In this document: positions 1 to 12,810 of the stretch, piece by piece
Layout of the letters: each line of letters opens with the position of its first letter
Numbering within the stretch: the first letter of the stretch is position 1
Assembly (NCBI GenBank): GCA_013339765.2
Contig: CM023454.1
Span: 62,377,878-62,441,877 of the forward strand
Reading direction: 5' to 3'
Source: Haemaphysalis longicornis
Taxonomy: Eukaryota; Arthropoda; Arachnida; Ixodida; Ixodidae
DNA: 64,000 bases
Made by a program: the position numbers and the translations under genes
Notes under the pieces: generated by a model
Told to the model about the DNA's origin: nothing
The model's input: the letters and a program-made list of their open reading frames with translations, nothing else
Database searches by the model: none

Positions 1-315
1 TTTGAACTTAGCGAGGCCTTAGCCCGAATGTTCAGATGGGTAGCAGTGCGCAGCGCCCACAAGCCTTGGACAACAATAGGCTGCGTAATCCCCCAAAGCA
101 AAGACCGGCCGACAATAGAGAAAGCAACCTTGGGTCGTTGATCGCATTCCGTGCGCTCAGTGCAACGCCTAGTACATCGGTGGAAAAAAAACATACCGGA
201 GAGGGTTGGTCAATACAAAAACGACGTACGGAAACAAAACAGGGAACGAAGCACAGTCGTCGCACACTGTGAAGTGGCCGGCCACAAAATTGATTTCTCC
301 GGAAAGGCCATCCTT
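1..315. other. Unassigned sequence
   Basis: No gene, RNA or repeat is recognised here. Only short overlapping open frames occur, and none resembles a known protein. Confidence 0.4.
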
Positions 316-1233
316 CAAAGGGAAACGAACTGGAGGAAGTGACTTTTTCTTGAATCGTGGCATATCCAATGCACCAGTGGGAAACTTAACCGCTCACTTG
401 GCACTTTCCCTTCGGTGTACACACAAGTACTACGTGCCACGGCGAAGGGCACGTGCGAGGGCAGCAAAAGTGAAAAACTATAAGACGCAGCTGCAGCGTC
501 GCCCCAATCACCCCTGAAGAATACCAGCAGGCTTTGAAACGTCGGGTCTTCTTGATGCACAGGTTGAAGCCTAATGAAATATCAGTTCAGTAACTGCCTA
601 ACCACCGAGAAGTCTGTCAAAATGTTCAGCTTCAAACTTATTCGTTATAAGGAAGGTATGGTATAGTACGCAGGTACTGCATTGTCCACGAATCAGTCTA
701 TACTCTTCACCTGGTATTTGCGGTGTTCATTTGGGGTTCAACATAGGAGAGGTGTAGCAGAACAAACCTCGAAAGGGATACGAACTGGAGGAAGCGGCTT
801 TTTATTGAATCGTGCATATCCAACGCACCCCTGGGAAACTTAATCGCTCGCTTGGCACTCTCTCTTCGGTGTATACACAAGTATTACGTGCCGCGGCAAA
901 GGGCACGTGCGAGCCAGCAAAAGTGAACGACTATATAACGCAGCTGCAGCATGGCCCCAGTCACTCCTGGAGAAGAATACTGGCAGGATTCGAAACGTCC
1001 GGTGTTCTTTATGCACTGGTTGGAGCATAATGAAATCTCAGTTCAGTAACTGCCAAACCACCTAGAAGTCTGTCAAAATGTTCACCTTCAAACTTATTCT
1101 TTGTAAGGAAGATATGGTAGAGTACGCTATAGTCTATAGTCAAAGTCTATAGTAATCAAAGTCTATAGTCTTCACCTGGTATTTGCGGCGTTCATTTGGG
1201 GTCCAACACAGGAGAGGTGTAACAGAACAACCC
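316..1233. repeat. Two-copy tandem repeat, about 0.46 kb
   Basis: Two diverged direct copies lie head to tail. Copy one covers about 316-768 and copy two about 770-1233. The landmark 'cgaactggaggaag' recurs at 326 and 781, and 'ttcacctggtatttgcgg' at 706 and 1171, giving offsets of 455 and 465 bases. Both copies end with 'aggagaggtgta.cagaacaa'. The second copy carries a small extra repeat of 'gtctatag' near 1125-1170. There is no coding evidence. It could be a local segmental duplication or two units of a satellite whose other copies lie outside this window. Confidence 0.8.
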
Positions 1234-4200
1234 TGTTTCGGAGAGTCCGAGATTGTGGCTTGGGGCTTGCGCACCTGTATGGGCGACATCTGGTAAACCG
1301 GCCTTTTGGGCGAGATGTTCACGACCCGTTCTTGTAAGTGATAAAAGCCCGGCTGGCGAGTGCTACGCCGGAATATGTAGAATCAACATGGTGAATGCAG
1401 GGTTCGTGCATGGGGATTTTCAGAAAATATTTATGACGGCGCGTTTTCTATTCGCACATTTTTGTGTCCGGTACCTGTCCTCTGTGACATGCAAAAACTG
1501 TATAGAGACGATGGATAGATATAACTGCCTTCTGGGCCAGGCCGAAGTTTGCTAAAGCCCGTCAAAAGAATAGAGGTTCACCCTGGAGTGAAAACCTTTT
1601 CTTCAAATTACACGCAGGCACTTTGTCAGTTGGAACCTGGATGCAGGATAGAGGGATATATATGCCATTGGGAAGTCGGTGTTCAATTTATATACGGCCT
1701 GAAACAATATAGCACATTTTTCTGCATTGCTGGGCAGCGGTATTTTTTTGCGATGTTCTCCAGAAGACCCTTCGTAAAGACTTCCCGCTCAGCCCCCATG
1801 GCACGCTATCAAGCTGTAGAAAACGAGCAGGGCGCACCCTTGAACCATGTTTTGTTGCTGGCCTTTCATAGCATATGGCGCTCGTGCAAGGCCTCGCTCC
1901 ACTGTGATGTGAATGCCCACCCTACACGGCAATGTTTTCGTGAGTCCATATCACTGTACGTAGAAGTGTAGAAGCGCAAGGCTGAGTGGCTGTCATGGAG
2001 ATAACCCTTGACTACGCTTAGGGAATTTCAGAATATAAGATGACTTCATATTTTCCTGGCTTGTTGCTGGAGTGCTCAAGTAAACAAGTTTGTCTTGTGT
2101 TTCTGTGTTGTGTCGAAGAGCGGTATTAAAAAAAAGAGAGATAATCACGTGAGTCTACCGGGAACACAAAATCACACTCGGCCACCATAATCTGTGGCTA
2201 CAAAAGAAAGCTCAATCTTTTATTCATGCACCCACGCCCAAATACGAAGCTAACAACTGGGCCACGTGATTGTGCACCTGGGAACCGATAGGGGCTTGAA
2301 AAATGTGGGATTGAATCACTTATGAAGTTCGAAACTCTGCCCCGCCCACGTATTGTTGAGATCTGTGGCCATATCATGGGAAACATCACCTTTCAAGAAT
2401 GTGGGTAAGGCAGTGGAAGTAGCGACAGCAAAAGGTGGCTGCAGTGGAGGAGCTCTCATGCATTGCGATGGGATTAGGATTCCCGAGCAACACATTCGCG
2501 TGTACAGACAATAAATATTTGATAGAGGCAATAGCGGTAAAAACACACAAGAGCCAGTCCTTCCCTGTAGATTGTTCCCTTCGCCGTTTAAATATTTATA
2601 CCGCGAAGAGAACCATGTCCTGCATCACGCTAATTTTAATATTACGCGCCCCTGTGATAATGAAAGGGGAATTTTATTATTGTGTTCTTTCCCCCGCAAA
2701 ATGCGGAAAGAGTCTTTGCTTTTATAGGCAGCGTATGTGTAAAAACAATTTTGCAAAGCCTTTTCTAATGGGAACCCCAAAAGAACACTTTTGAATTCAT
2801 AAACTGTTGCTTGGTTGTATCTGTTCAGGCCGCTCTCAATGTTTTTGGTTTTTGTGACAGTTTTTTGGATCTCATCTTCTTTAAGATTAATTTCAACGGT
2901 TTGCACTGACAACGTGTACGTACAAGAACGAGCAGAACTTTAAAATAGAACAATTTTTAGAGTGCATATGGAACAAAATATAGGGAAGCTATCACTCACG
3001 TACGAGACTTCAATGACGAAGCTGCGTTATGAAACAATTGCCATACACAGAGTCACATTTTACTATCGATGTTTAGTGGCGGTGCCAGTAATCTTGATCA
3101 TAAGCATCGAACAGGTCGTCGTCTTCTTCGCGGCAAGTGGGAGAATTCGGTCAAGGCGTGAACGTTAGCAAAACTGCAGGTTTCTTCGCGTGAGCACAAA
3201 GCGACACATCACCGCGTATATCATACCTCAGATACTGCGAAGTTTCTCAAGAAACTGTTTAAGTTTCCTTGATAGCCGTACGACTGCATTGAGGTGGAGG
3301 TCGAACTTGCCTTCCCAGAAGCTCACTCCACCTTGTGTAATTACCCTTTATCTGGTCGATTAACAACTGCGCATGTTGGGAATGTAGGGCAGTCAAAGCG
3401 AGCCGCACTCCCTAGCGCTTCGCATTTTTTGTATTTTTTCTGCAAAACCAAACTTACGCCTTATAAAACAGCTCCCTTGTTAAAAGAATATTACTTCTGC
3501 TCAAGCCGCAGCAGCGGCTCAAACAAGTTGTCTTCCAGAACACATCGATTTATACATCGCACTAAACTGGAAAACCGCGAAACCTCTCTCCACTTCAGCA
3601 TGAAAGCATTTATAAATACCAGCGTTAATTTTTATTTAAAAGAGCCTTTATGGAAGCACAAGACCGTTTTCACAGCTATGTATTCTTGTTGTTGCTGTAG
3701 TAGTCGTATATGTTTCTCTAAATATGATAATTTGCTACCTGAAGGACCGCCGAAACTGGGTATGTATTGCCCGCGATAGGATTTTTAGGCATAAAAAAAT
3801 GATGATCATGATGACAATTTTTCTTTCTGAAATAAGTGGCCCAACATGTTGGGAACCACTTTAGGAACACAAATTTCTCGGAGCCCGTTTTATTATTATG
3901 AAGATGTTTTGTGGATTCACCTTTATAACCACATAGGTAACAATTCTCATGGGGGAGCAGTAATTTCAGATAATTGTGCTAGCGGAGTTGGTTTTGTAAC
4001 CACTGCAATTAAAAACTTTCCAGCAGTTTTTGTGTCATGGCATGACTTGGTTAGGAGACGTAGGATTAAAATGAATCAGAAGTTCAGGAATGCTCCAATC
4101 TCCACGGGATGGTATATAGGAGAGATGTTGTAAATCTACATGTACTATACCGACAAGCTTCATTATATATCTGCACCCGTATGTTGGTTGCTACTGCCAC

Positions 4201-6800
4201 TTTTATTCAAACGTATTGCAATAAAGCTGTATTAACCTTACTTACCTGTTGTAAGGCCTAGAAAATGGTACAAGAAAAGTAATTACACACAGTTTTTTTT
4301 TATTCAAGTAGTACCTAACTTGTCGTATTTTAGTCCGTTTCCAAAAAACACTAAGATATGCGTGACACGGCGACTTTATAACAAGAATGGTGTTATATAA
4401 AGGAATGTCCACGAACATTGTACATAAAGTAAAACTAAAATTGTCCGGACAGAAGAAGAGTGCTATTGTTGAACATGAACGATATTGTTAAATCTTTGTT
4501 TTTGTAAGGAATTTGTCATTTCTTAACTTAGTTTATGGCAAGGAAGATCTTAGATTACCATACGTTACCTGACCTTACCAGAGTGGCCTTACTTTTAGTC
4601 GGTGAGGTCACTCTGGGAGGGAAAGATGAACAACAGGCAAGCAGAGCTGAGACAGCTTGAAGGAGTGGCAGCCATATGGCTTTTTGTAAATTCTTATTTG
4701 AATATTTTTCCAGATGCTGCTGTTATTCACAACATCTATGGTTGCCACCCCTGGACTTTGGCTGTCTGAATGAGGCATGTTTGGGTGTGTGCTGACCAAT
4801 TGTATCTGTGAAGATACGCGGACACTGCTCAGGCTGTAGTTCTCGCTTTGAAAGAAACCTCTCTAGACGGTGCGTTCACCGACTTTCTGTCCAATAAGTG
4901 GCCCCCACGGTTTAGTCTCGTCGTTCTGATGCTGATGTGTGGCCTTGCTTCATTTACTGCGACTCTCCTGAAATAAGAGTAGTTGTAGGCTACGCCTGGT
5001 GGGACATTATCAAGTTGGAAAATAGAAGACCCCTCCATGGCCACCATTACTGCTATTTCTTTTTAGATGCAAATCATCTCATGGTCGGGACTATGTCCTT
5101 CATTTGTCGTTATTGTCGCGCCATCCACACCCGCACTTTGCATGCTCGGCTTGCTGAATGCCAGGTGGTGTGTTACCCTTTAAGGGCTCTTGGAGCGAGA
5201 GTGTTGCCGGTGTCTTCCTGGGCCAGCACGAGACGAGCACGCCTCACGCGCCTCAAACGTTTCGTCGTCGTCAGCAGTGGCGTGTGTTGGCGAGTCTTGG
5301 CGGGCCGTAATTACAAGCAGCCCACAACCATCCAGGGAACGGGTATCAACCTAATCTTCAGCAACTTTAGGGTTCACTCACTGACACAGCCCTTGACTTT
5401 ACATTTCACAGACGATAAGGCGGTCATAATCAAAGTGGAACGCCAACCACAGCTCGACGTCACCTACGTTGAACATGATGACGATAATGCCTAAATAGAG
5501 ACGAACTCATACGACGTCCAACGTTTCTCTCTCTCTTTGTTGCCTCTCCACTGAAACACCCCTACCCCCTCTAATAAAATTTAACCATCTTCTGGTAGGG
5601 GAACCCTGAGTAATATGCGAAACAGCTATGGGGTGAACGCAATTTCCCATTTTCTAGTACCGGTAAGCGAAAAGTGTTGTATTTACCGTGGAAACAAAAT
5701 GGTGAATACAACGGTAGCCACGTACCTCAAGCTAACGGAAACCATGAACTGAAAACTAATGGGCACTTGAATCGACCCTGTGTCTACATCCCATACTACT
5801 CAGAGAGTTCCCCTATGAAAAGATGGTATAATTTTTGGGGAAGGTTGGCATTGGTGAACGACCCAAGAGAGTAAAAGGTCGAACAACGAATCATTTGATA
5901 TTATGTCCTTTAAGTGCTTATTTCATAAATTCCGTCCGTTTGCGTTAAAAAAGCTAAACATTTATCCATACGTGGCAATTCCGATATAAGTCGTGGTCAT
6001 GGTGCCCAACCGCCATATTTCAAAGCGAATATTTTTTTGTTCCCACTGATGGCGTCTGCTCAGTAAACACGCCATAGTAAAAAAAACGCTTCCGGCGGCC
6101 GGTATTCAAGCTATGTCCCTGACAAAATGAAGCCGAGGTCCATCCCATTTTACAAATTCGACGTAATGAAAGGGACTAGAAAAAAGGGCAGGGCAACCAT
6201 AGAATCCATAAATTTTAAAACTAGGCGTTCAACTCCAGAATGAGGAAATTAAGGTTTATACGCTTAAAACGGTTTGTGCTCGCATGCGAGCAAATTTTTG
6301 TAGAAATTTTTTTAACATATTGAGAATTAGCAAATGTGCTAAAAAAGTTAGGTATGGTTTATTACTTTTAATATTAAAAATACTGTAAATATCGCAACTG
6401 CCACACACGAAAAATAAAGCCGTTCCACTCAACGTGAAGACTGTCGGAAGTCCAGAGAAGGTTTTCGCCGTAGTGGGCCGCGGCGGCGCATCCGTTCACT
6501 GCTATCACCCTTTACCTTCGTCGGCGCCTAATCTCAGTTTTTTTCTGCTAAATAAATGGACGTATTTCCAACGAATTTCAAATTTTCCGCTTTTGTTATG
6601 ATTGCCCGACCCCTATTGAAACAGGGCCAGCGGTAGTTTTTCTTTGAACAGGGTTTTAATTCAGCACATGCCGCGCCTGACTACGCAGTTTGAAATGAGA
6701 CATTTTCTTCTGACACTGCCACATTTTTTGTCTTCTGATGGTAAAACAACCACAACGACTGTTCCCAACTTCATAAACCTGTTGCGAGGATGCGCGTTTG
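1234..6800. other. Long stretch without a recognisable gene
   Basis: AT-rich sequence without an identifiable gene. The longest open frame is 185 codons (4937-5494, plus). It has no domain I recognise and no clear initiation or polyadenylation context. A 161-codon frame (3294-3779, plus) and a 140-codon frame (1549-1971, plus) are likewise unassigned. Old transposon remnants too decayed to read by eye may be present. Confidence 0.4.
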
Positions 6801-7028
6801 CCTGCGCTTAGAAGTGAGGGAGGAGAAGCCCTCTGCCGTGGTGATCGACCATCAACCGGAGAAGGGGAAGAGAAGTGGAAGCGAGGTGGTATGTTTGAGG
6901 CAGGGAGAACTGTGTAATCGGCGAGCTCCCTGCTGGTGGCTTACATCCAAGAGAGCTCAAGCCTGAGCCACGCCCTTCTGCTGTCCTGTCCTGTCTACTG
7001 GGAGCAGGAAGCAGCGTCAGGAAGCCAC

Positions 7029-7044
7029 TTTGGTGTCACAACCA
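7029..7044 (+). other. Possible LTR-element primer-binding site
   Basis: The string TTTGGTGTCACAACCA starts with the TGG expected opposite a tRNA CCA end. It lies about 0.6 kb ahead of a charged, gag-like open stretch. I could not identify a matching LTR pair, so this is tentative. Confidence 0.25.
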
Positions 7045-7673
7045 ACTAGGTGTTTTGGAATTACTGGCTGGAAGTCAACGCCTAGGCTACCACCGCTTTG
7101 AGCCACACCTTCTTCATGACCTTTACGAGACTGGCAAGGCCTTGATCGTGCGCCTTCAACATTGAGCTCTTCGGTGACCTACGAGTGAACGGGTAACAGC
7201 ACCGCGTCGTCACTTTAAGATGCAGTGCCAAGACAAGATTACCGGTTGGCGCACCGCTCCACTGCTCCGAACCCACCCACTCCACAAGTGAGCGAGAAAT
7301 ATTTGCAGTTAGGCGTTCTTATGGGACATTTAGTCTGTTGAGTAGAATATTATGTGTGCGAAATTTGTGTATTGGTTCAAGTATTTGACTAGAAAATACA
7401 GTCCGTGTCTAACGTCACCTGCGGCGCTTCCTCTCCAATATTTCGCAAACAACCCCCATCACATAAACAATTTGCGTCACAAAATCGCGTCCACGACAGG
7501 ACTCTCCAGTAATATCCAGAGAGTCGAGGAGGAACGTTTTGCGGTGGAGACGCGAACACTTGGCGCCAGACATAGGCACGGATTTAGAAAACTTCCTCGT
7601 TGTCGGAAAAGAGGTATGGCTGTCGGGCACGGATATAAAACAAAAGGTAAATAGATATTCAAAAGCCGCCTGA

Positions 7674-7955
7674 GAAGAACGAGCGCTCGGGAGAGAACCC
7701 GAAAATCTCAGACTTGGGCTCAAATGCGACGAGCTAGACCTCGAGATACTGCGGCAAAACAAGAAGCGTGTGACTCTGGATTTAGACCTCGCAATGGTAA
7801 AGAGACAGCGACGCGTCACAGAAAATGTTTGCAGCGAGAGCATCGAGGCGGCCCCTCGTGACACAGAAGTGGCGCGTATCTCAGACATCAATCAGGCCGC
7901 GTTAAATAAAAAGACAAAGAAAAAGTTGTCGGCCTACGCTCACCAAGGTTGAAGG
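7674..7955 (+). pseudogene. Possible gag-like coiled-coil fragment of an LTR retrotransposon
   Basis: An open stretch of about 93 codons follows an in-frame TGA at 7671. It is rich in Glu, Lys, Arg and Leu with heptad-like spacing (for example KCDELDLEILRQNKKR, then AMVKRQRRVTEN). This resembles the charged coiled-coil part of some arthropod gypsy-type Gag proteins. No zinc knuckle, protease or polymerase follows, so if real it is a remnant. The assignment rests on composition alone. A chance open frame is the main alternative. Confidence 0.3.
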
Positions 7956-10084
7956 TGCGTGCGAAGGGCGAGCTGATCCCTAATAAACGTGGAACAGTGC
8001 TGACGCGCCGGGTGCAGGTGAACGGAGTGCGCCATGCGAGAGCAGCCGTGCACAGCTGTGCGAAGAGTTGGATTACCACCTGTAAACGTACCCCCACACT
8101 AAGAAATTCGACGCCAGGCAAGACATTAAAAAAGGGCAGTGTGCTAGCGTTTGGGCTAGTAGGTTGTTGCAAAAACTTGCGGAAACGCATGAAAGAGCGA
8201 ACTGAACGCCCAGCGAGAATGGTTTCAACCGTTGCTTAGCACGCAAAACAAAGCGAGGCAAAAAGACCTAGGAACGATCCCGTTGATGAGGGTAGGCCCC
8301 AATTGAAAAGTAGACGTATGGGTGGGCATAAGGGATAAAGAGAATAGTGAAGGTGGATCGGAACAAAGTCAAATGGCGACCTCTAGCAATAAATGTCCAA
8401 GGTAAGCTCCGCAAGCCGGATAGCGCAAGTCGTAAAGTACCCGTGTGTCCTCCTGGTGGGAAGCTCACAAATGATCCGTATGGATCGCTCGCAAGGGAAA
8501 AGTAGGGGATGAATCTTAACGGCGCTGCTTTGCAGCGAAACCATTTAGCCAGGCTTCTTGCCTTAAACGCGTTACCAATGTGAGCACAGCTGGTTCTAAG
8601 AACCACACTGACTGCGTAGGATAGGAAGTGGTGCTAAAAGGGAAAGATTAAAGCCTCGGATTTATGAACCATGTTTAAACACGGAATTGACTTGGCTGAA
8701 AACGGGATGTTTAACAGACATAGAAAGTGTTAATATAATGTTGCTTGTTAAAGAACAGAAATAGGGATGTAAGACCACGTATATGTAGAAAATGTGTCTG
8801 TGGTGCGCTGCTGTGTAAAGTGCAGGAATGGGTGTTGTACTATAGCAAAGTAGTATTGATACTTATTTGGTTACATTTGGCGGGGAGGGCCGGTTGGTAT
8901 AGTGCAGCACTATAGTTGTGCACTTTTGCAATATTTTTATAGAAAGTGTGGTGATTTTTTATTGTTTTGCATAGTAAAACGTGTGTTCTTTGGTTTGATT
9001 AGCGCCATCTTGGTGCTGTAAATGCTTGATGCTTTTAATCAGACGCGGTTTAACATTGTAAGGGCGAGTTCGCTGCAGAAACAGTTCACTTGCTTAAATT
9101 GAAGTGAGTGTGTTCGAACACAACCAATCCTCATGAATATTCCTACAGAAGCGATAAAACGTTCACCGATTTTACTGCGTTCGTCAATATTCGGCTTGTC
9201 AAGGTTCCTGGGGACATTTTGTGACAAAAGCGTCACTCGCAACGCAGCTACCAAAGTTGAAAGCCTCGTGATCCAGTTCGCGTCTCTTTACACCTGTAGG
9301 TCTCACTCCGGTTCCGATAGGCAAGTCGACTGGGTGTGTTGAAATGCGTGTGGTGAAATTTCGCGTTACTTTTGTCAGATGCGTGAGTGTTTGGAGTGAC
9401 TAATGCTTGGAGGGTGCTTTCTTGCGGTTAGCTTGAAGCAGATAGCCTTTGGTATTTCGAAAGCCCGGTTGTTAGCAAACGAATGCGACCAACGTTATCC
9501 GGCTGTACACTTCTGTTGTGACAACGTTAAAATGCCACAGAAAACTGCCCACGAGCGATCCACGACCAGCATTTGCCACAGAAGCACAACTTCTCAATAC
9601 TCCTAGCACGCCACTTCGACGTCTTTTTTGTCTGCATGGAGTCAATAAGAACCCAACAGAAATACCTTCAAATAATTTGAGCGAAGAATATCAGCACCAG
9701 TTGCCCAATGCAGCAGCTCCCACCTTTGAAATCACCGATATCCACAATACTGCAGTTTAACCAATCACTTCTCCTAAAAGAACTTTGTAAAGGTACAAAC
9801 GTTCGCGTGAACCATAACATAAGTGTTCCAAATCACGTGGGGTTCATTGAGATAACAGGGCTTTTTTGCGGGTCTTTTTCTAGGGCATGTAAACTATGGC
9901 AAATGATGATGGTTGGATTTTTTGGTGCAAGGCCATCTGGGGAAAGAACGGCAAACAAAGGTATATAACAGAAAACAGTGGATACTAATAGGTGTAACCC
10001 AGAATAACCATAAAAGCATTAAAAAGCAATGGTGATGGCTGGTGTATAGGGCGAGTTTTAATTACGCATAATAGAAAATGAGGT
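7956..10084. other. Stretch without a recognisable gene
   Basis: Nothing identifiable. Several frames of 60-112 codons overlap on both strands (for example 8268-8606, minus), but none has a motif I can name. Confidence 0.4.
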
Positions 10085-10350
10085 TTAAAAAGGTGACATC
10101 ACACAAATATATAAAAGTGCGTTGCACAGACTCATGGCATTGTCACACAAAAACCAGGAAGAGTGTTGCGGAATGTGTTGCCTGCATAGTTCCTTCAAGT
10201 GTCTGTGTCTTGTTGTGTCGAGTGCCTTGCATGTGATTAGGATGTGGGCTATGGATTGGCCCTCACGACACCTGCTACACACGGATCTTGGAGAGCTAGT
10301 GACCAGGTGTCATTGTGTTACATGTGTGTGGCCTATCGGCAACCTTGCTA
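10085..10350 (-). pseudogene. LINE ORF2 C-terminal Cys/His domain fragment
   Basis: The minus-strand frame reads VCSRCREG...HILITCKAL...RHRHLKEL, a CxxC...H...C pattern. It is typical of the domain at the C-terminal end of Jockey/I-type LINE polyproteins, where it is thought to help RNA binding during target-primed reverse transcription. A stop codon lies just upstream (around 10325) and there is no adjoining RT, so it is a remnant. It is probably the tail of LINE B, separated from the RT fragment ending at 11513 by about 1.15 kb of unassigned DNA. Confidence 0.6.
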
Positions 10351-10359
10351 GGTAACATC

Positions 10360-11512
10360 ACTGTGGCTGTTGTGTGAGTCAATAGTGTATGATCCCACGT
10401 GTGGTTTTATTACAGTTAACTTGTTATCTGTCTGCTCAGTTCAGTGTGCTGAAGACGCAACAAGCCGTGGCGAACCGAGAAGCAAAGGTTAGTGTGCAGC
10501 TGCGGCTGCTGGCCACCTACACCGCATAACAGGGCCCGATTTCAATGAAGTGTTTCTCTCTCTCTCTTTGCCATGCGTTCCAAATTTTGTGTGTGATGTG
10601 GCCTTCATACCTGTGTACAGCGCGTTTGGTATATTCACTGTATTCAAGAGTGTTGCAGCACTGGCCATTTGATATACTGTTTTATTCCCGGTATTCCACA
10701 GTGGCCTGGAACACAACATATTGTTGTTTCAAGACCTGAGGCTTATCCCAAAATAAGGGCAATAAAACATGATTGAACTCATAGTATATTGAGCGTTTTC
10801 TAACAAACGTGAACGTAAAATGCTAAGAGAATTCGTGTACATTATGGTCTTCTAAATTTGATATTGCCTAATGTGATGTAAAACAAGTTAAATGCCCAGT
10901 GCTTCAGCCATAAAAATGCTGTTGTGGTGGTTCATCCCCTTTCCTAAGTTAAACTGCGGTCCATGCACCACACAAGACACAGCATCAACTGTTTTTGATG
11001 CGTCGCAGTAAAACCCTGTACTGATGCTCCTCCTGCAGAAAGAGAAAATGCTGCATAATAGATACCCTTTGTGTCCTGTTATTGTCGAATATCACTAAGT
11101 ACAGTCCACAAAAAACACCCCTGAGCTGCCATGATGCAAACAATAACCATTGGTGTTATGTGCGTGTGAGAAAATGACACTGAAAGCTCAGCAGCTTCTG
11201 GTTTAATCTGAAACGGAATCGCATGGGAATAGATGGAAGGTTTCGAAAGAGCTGCGGTGACGATGCGTCATGAATGGTCGAGGTAAAGGATGATCTGTAA
11301 TACCCATTATTTTAAAGGCATAAACAAGTCAGTTTATATACTGGGGTAATATGGGGACCAGTTGTGACACTCTGCATAGAGGCTTTCAACATGGCTGCTG
11401 CGAAAGGCGCCACAAGCAAGGCGAAGCCCCAATTGCAGAAAAGGGTCAAGCATTTCAAGTTTCGTTTTCGTTGCCAAACCAGACAGGACGAGGCCGTAGT
11501 CCATGCGAGATC
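10360..11512. other. Unassigned DNA between LINE B fragments
   Basis: This interval separates the LINE B RT fragment from its presumed C-terminal motif. It contains a short (TC)n run near 10556 and no recognisable coding sequence. It may be a further insertion or decayed RT sequence. Confidence 0.4.
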
Positions 11513-11972
11513 CTACCGGTGCAGTTTAAAGACGCGGGAGGAGCTCCTTGTCTGCACTGTACATTTTATGTAAGAGGACTGCAGGATATTCACAATTTTA
11601 AGGTATTTCTGCTTAAGCATTTTCAGCTGCGGAGGAAACGCTAGTTTGTTGTGGAATATTAGGGATAGAAACATGTGCTCATTTTTGCCAGGAATCGACA
11701 CGCCGTTTAGAGTACTATAAGCGTCCACATGGATCCCCCGCACACGTGTAAACAAAACGCAAGTACTTTTTTCATGGTTCAGCGAAAAACCGTTTGTGTC
11801 CACCCAGCCAGCAAGTTTGTTCACGCCGAGGGGGACTTGACTTTCACAGATTGAGATACTACATGATTTAAAAGATATTTTCACCTCATCTACGTAAACT
11901 GGACAAGAAATGGTTGATGGCAATGCCTTACGGAGCGAATTTATGTTCACTATAAAGAGTGTGCAGCTCAAA
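11513..11972 (-). pseudogene. LINE B reverse transcriptase, catalytic block and thumb
   Basis: The minus frame begins GVLSCTLFIVNIN, continues through a catalytic box reading YVDE (11885-11896, where YxDD is expected), then LGVNKLAGWVD, a STCVLFTR block and a FHNKLAF/LKMLKQKYLK thumb. This is the middle-to-late part of a Jockey/I-type RT. The second catalytic aspartate is replaced by glutamate. The sequence stops matching RT near 11580. Its upstream half continues at 16761-16936 on the far side of LINE A, which interrupts the gene at the conserved VPQG region. Confidence 0.8.
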
Positions 11973-11978
11973 ACCCCA

Positions 11979-11995
11979 CCTCATTTATTTATTTA
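11979..11995 (-). repeat. 3' tail of LINE A
   Basis: On the minus strand the element ends in CTAAATAAATAAATGA, a short simple-repeat tail of the kind that ends CR1/L2-type elements. LINE C in this window has a similar (AAAT)n tail at 24299-24324. Confidence 0.6.
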
Positions 11996-12810
11996 GAAAT
12001 ACCTTACAGGCTCTATTACGAAGCATAGAATGAGGGGGGTACATAGGAAAGAATGCTACTGGGTAACAATTATGCCACCATATAAATCAATACATTGGAA
12101 CTAATAACAGTGGTTGCACCAATGACAAGGAGGGAATTCAAGCAACAACAACAATTTTAGTCGAAAAAAAAGCACAAAGAACAAAAACAGAATTGAAGGA
12201 GGTTATACAATGCTATTGAGATAGATGTATCATTATTTCTTGCAAAAATTTTCATGATAAGTAAATTGACAATGACATCGAGTACGTCAATCCCGAGTGA
12301 TATGGCACGTGGCAAAGTCGATGAATTGAATGAATTTGTTTTTTTCCAAAGATGCGTCTGATGCTTCGCTCATTGCGGAGTCGTTTAGACATGCGCAATG
12401 GTGGCGTTAGTGGGAAGGGTGGTGGCCTGGACGCGTGAATATATTTATGAAGCAAAGACAGGAGGGCAACCGTGCGCCGTATATCTAGATGCTGTAATTA
12501 AAGGTATGTTTTATTTGTGTGACGCTCGAGGAGCAACTGTATATGAGTGAAAAAAACCATGACGTTCAGTTTTGCACAGCTTCTGGCTGGTTAATGAGGT
12601 AGTCTTGGAAGAGGGACCATACGAGTTATGCGAATTCCAGCTGTGGGCGAACAAAGGTTAAGTAAGCTTTTTGGGGACGGTATTTTGCGCGTTTCGTAGG
12701 TTTCGATGTAAGTATGTTCTTGATGCATTTGCAGATATGACTCTTACCTGTTCCGCCAAAGTAAGATTAGAAGTGAGATGGATGCCGAGGTATATATACG
12801 AAGATGACAT

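Noticed and set aside
3294..3779. 161-codon open frame
   Set aside because: Composition is unlike a folded protein (Ser/Cys-rich low-complexity patches), with no motif and no neighbours supporting it.
4937..5494. 185-codon open frame
   Set aside because: No recognisable domain, no supporting splice, promoter or polyadenylation context, and the surrounding DNA looks non-coding. It was left out as a gene.
11351..11644. Basic open frames near 11.4 kb on the plus strand
   Set aside because: They resemble no known protein and overlap the end of the LINE B RT fragment on the other strand.
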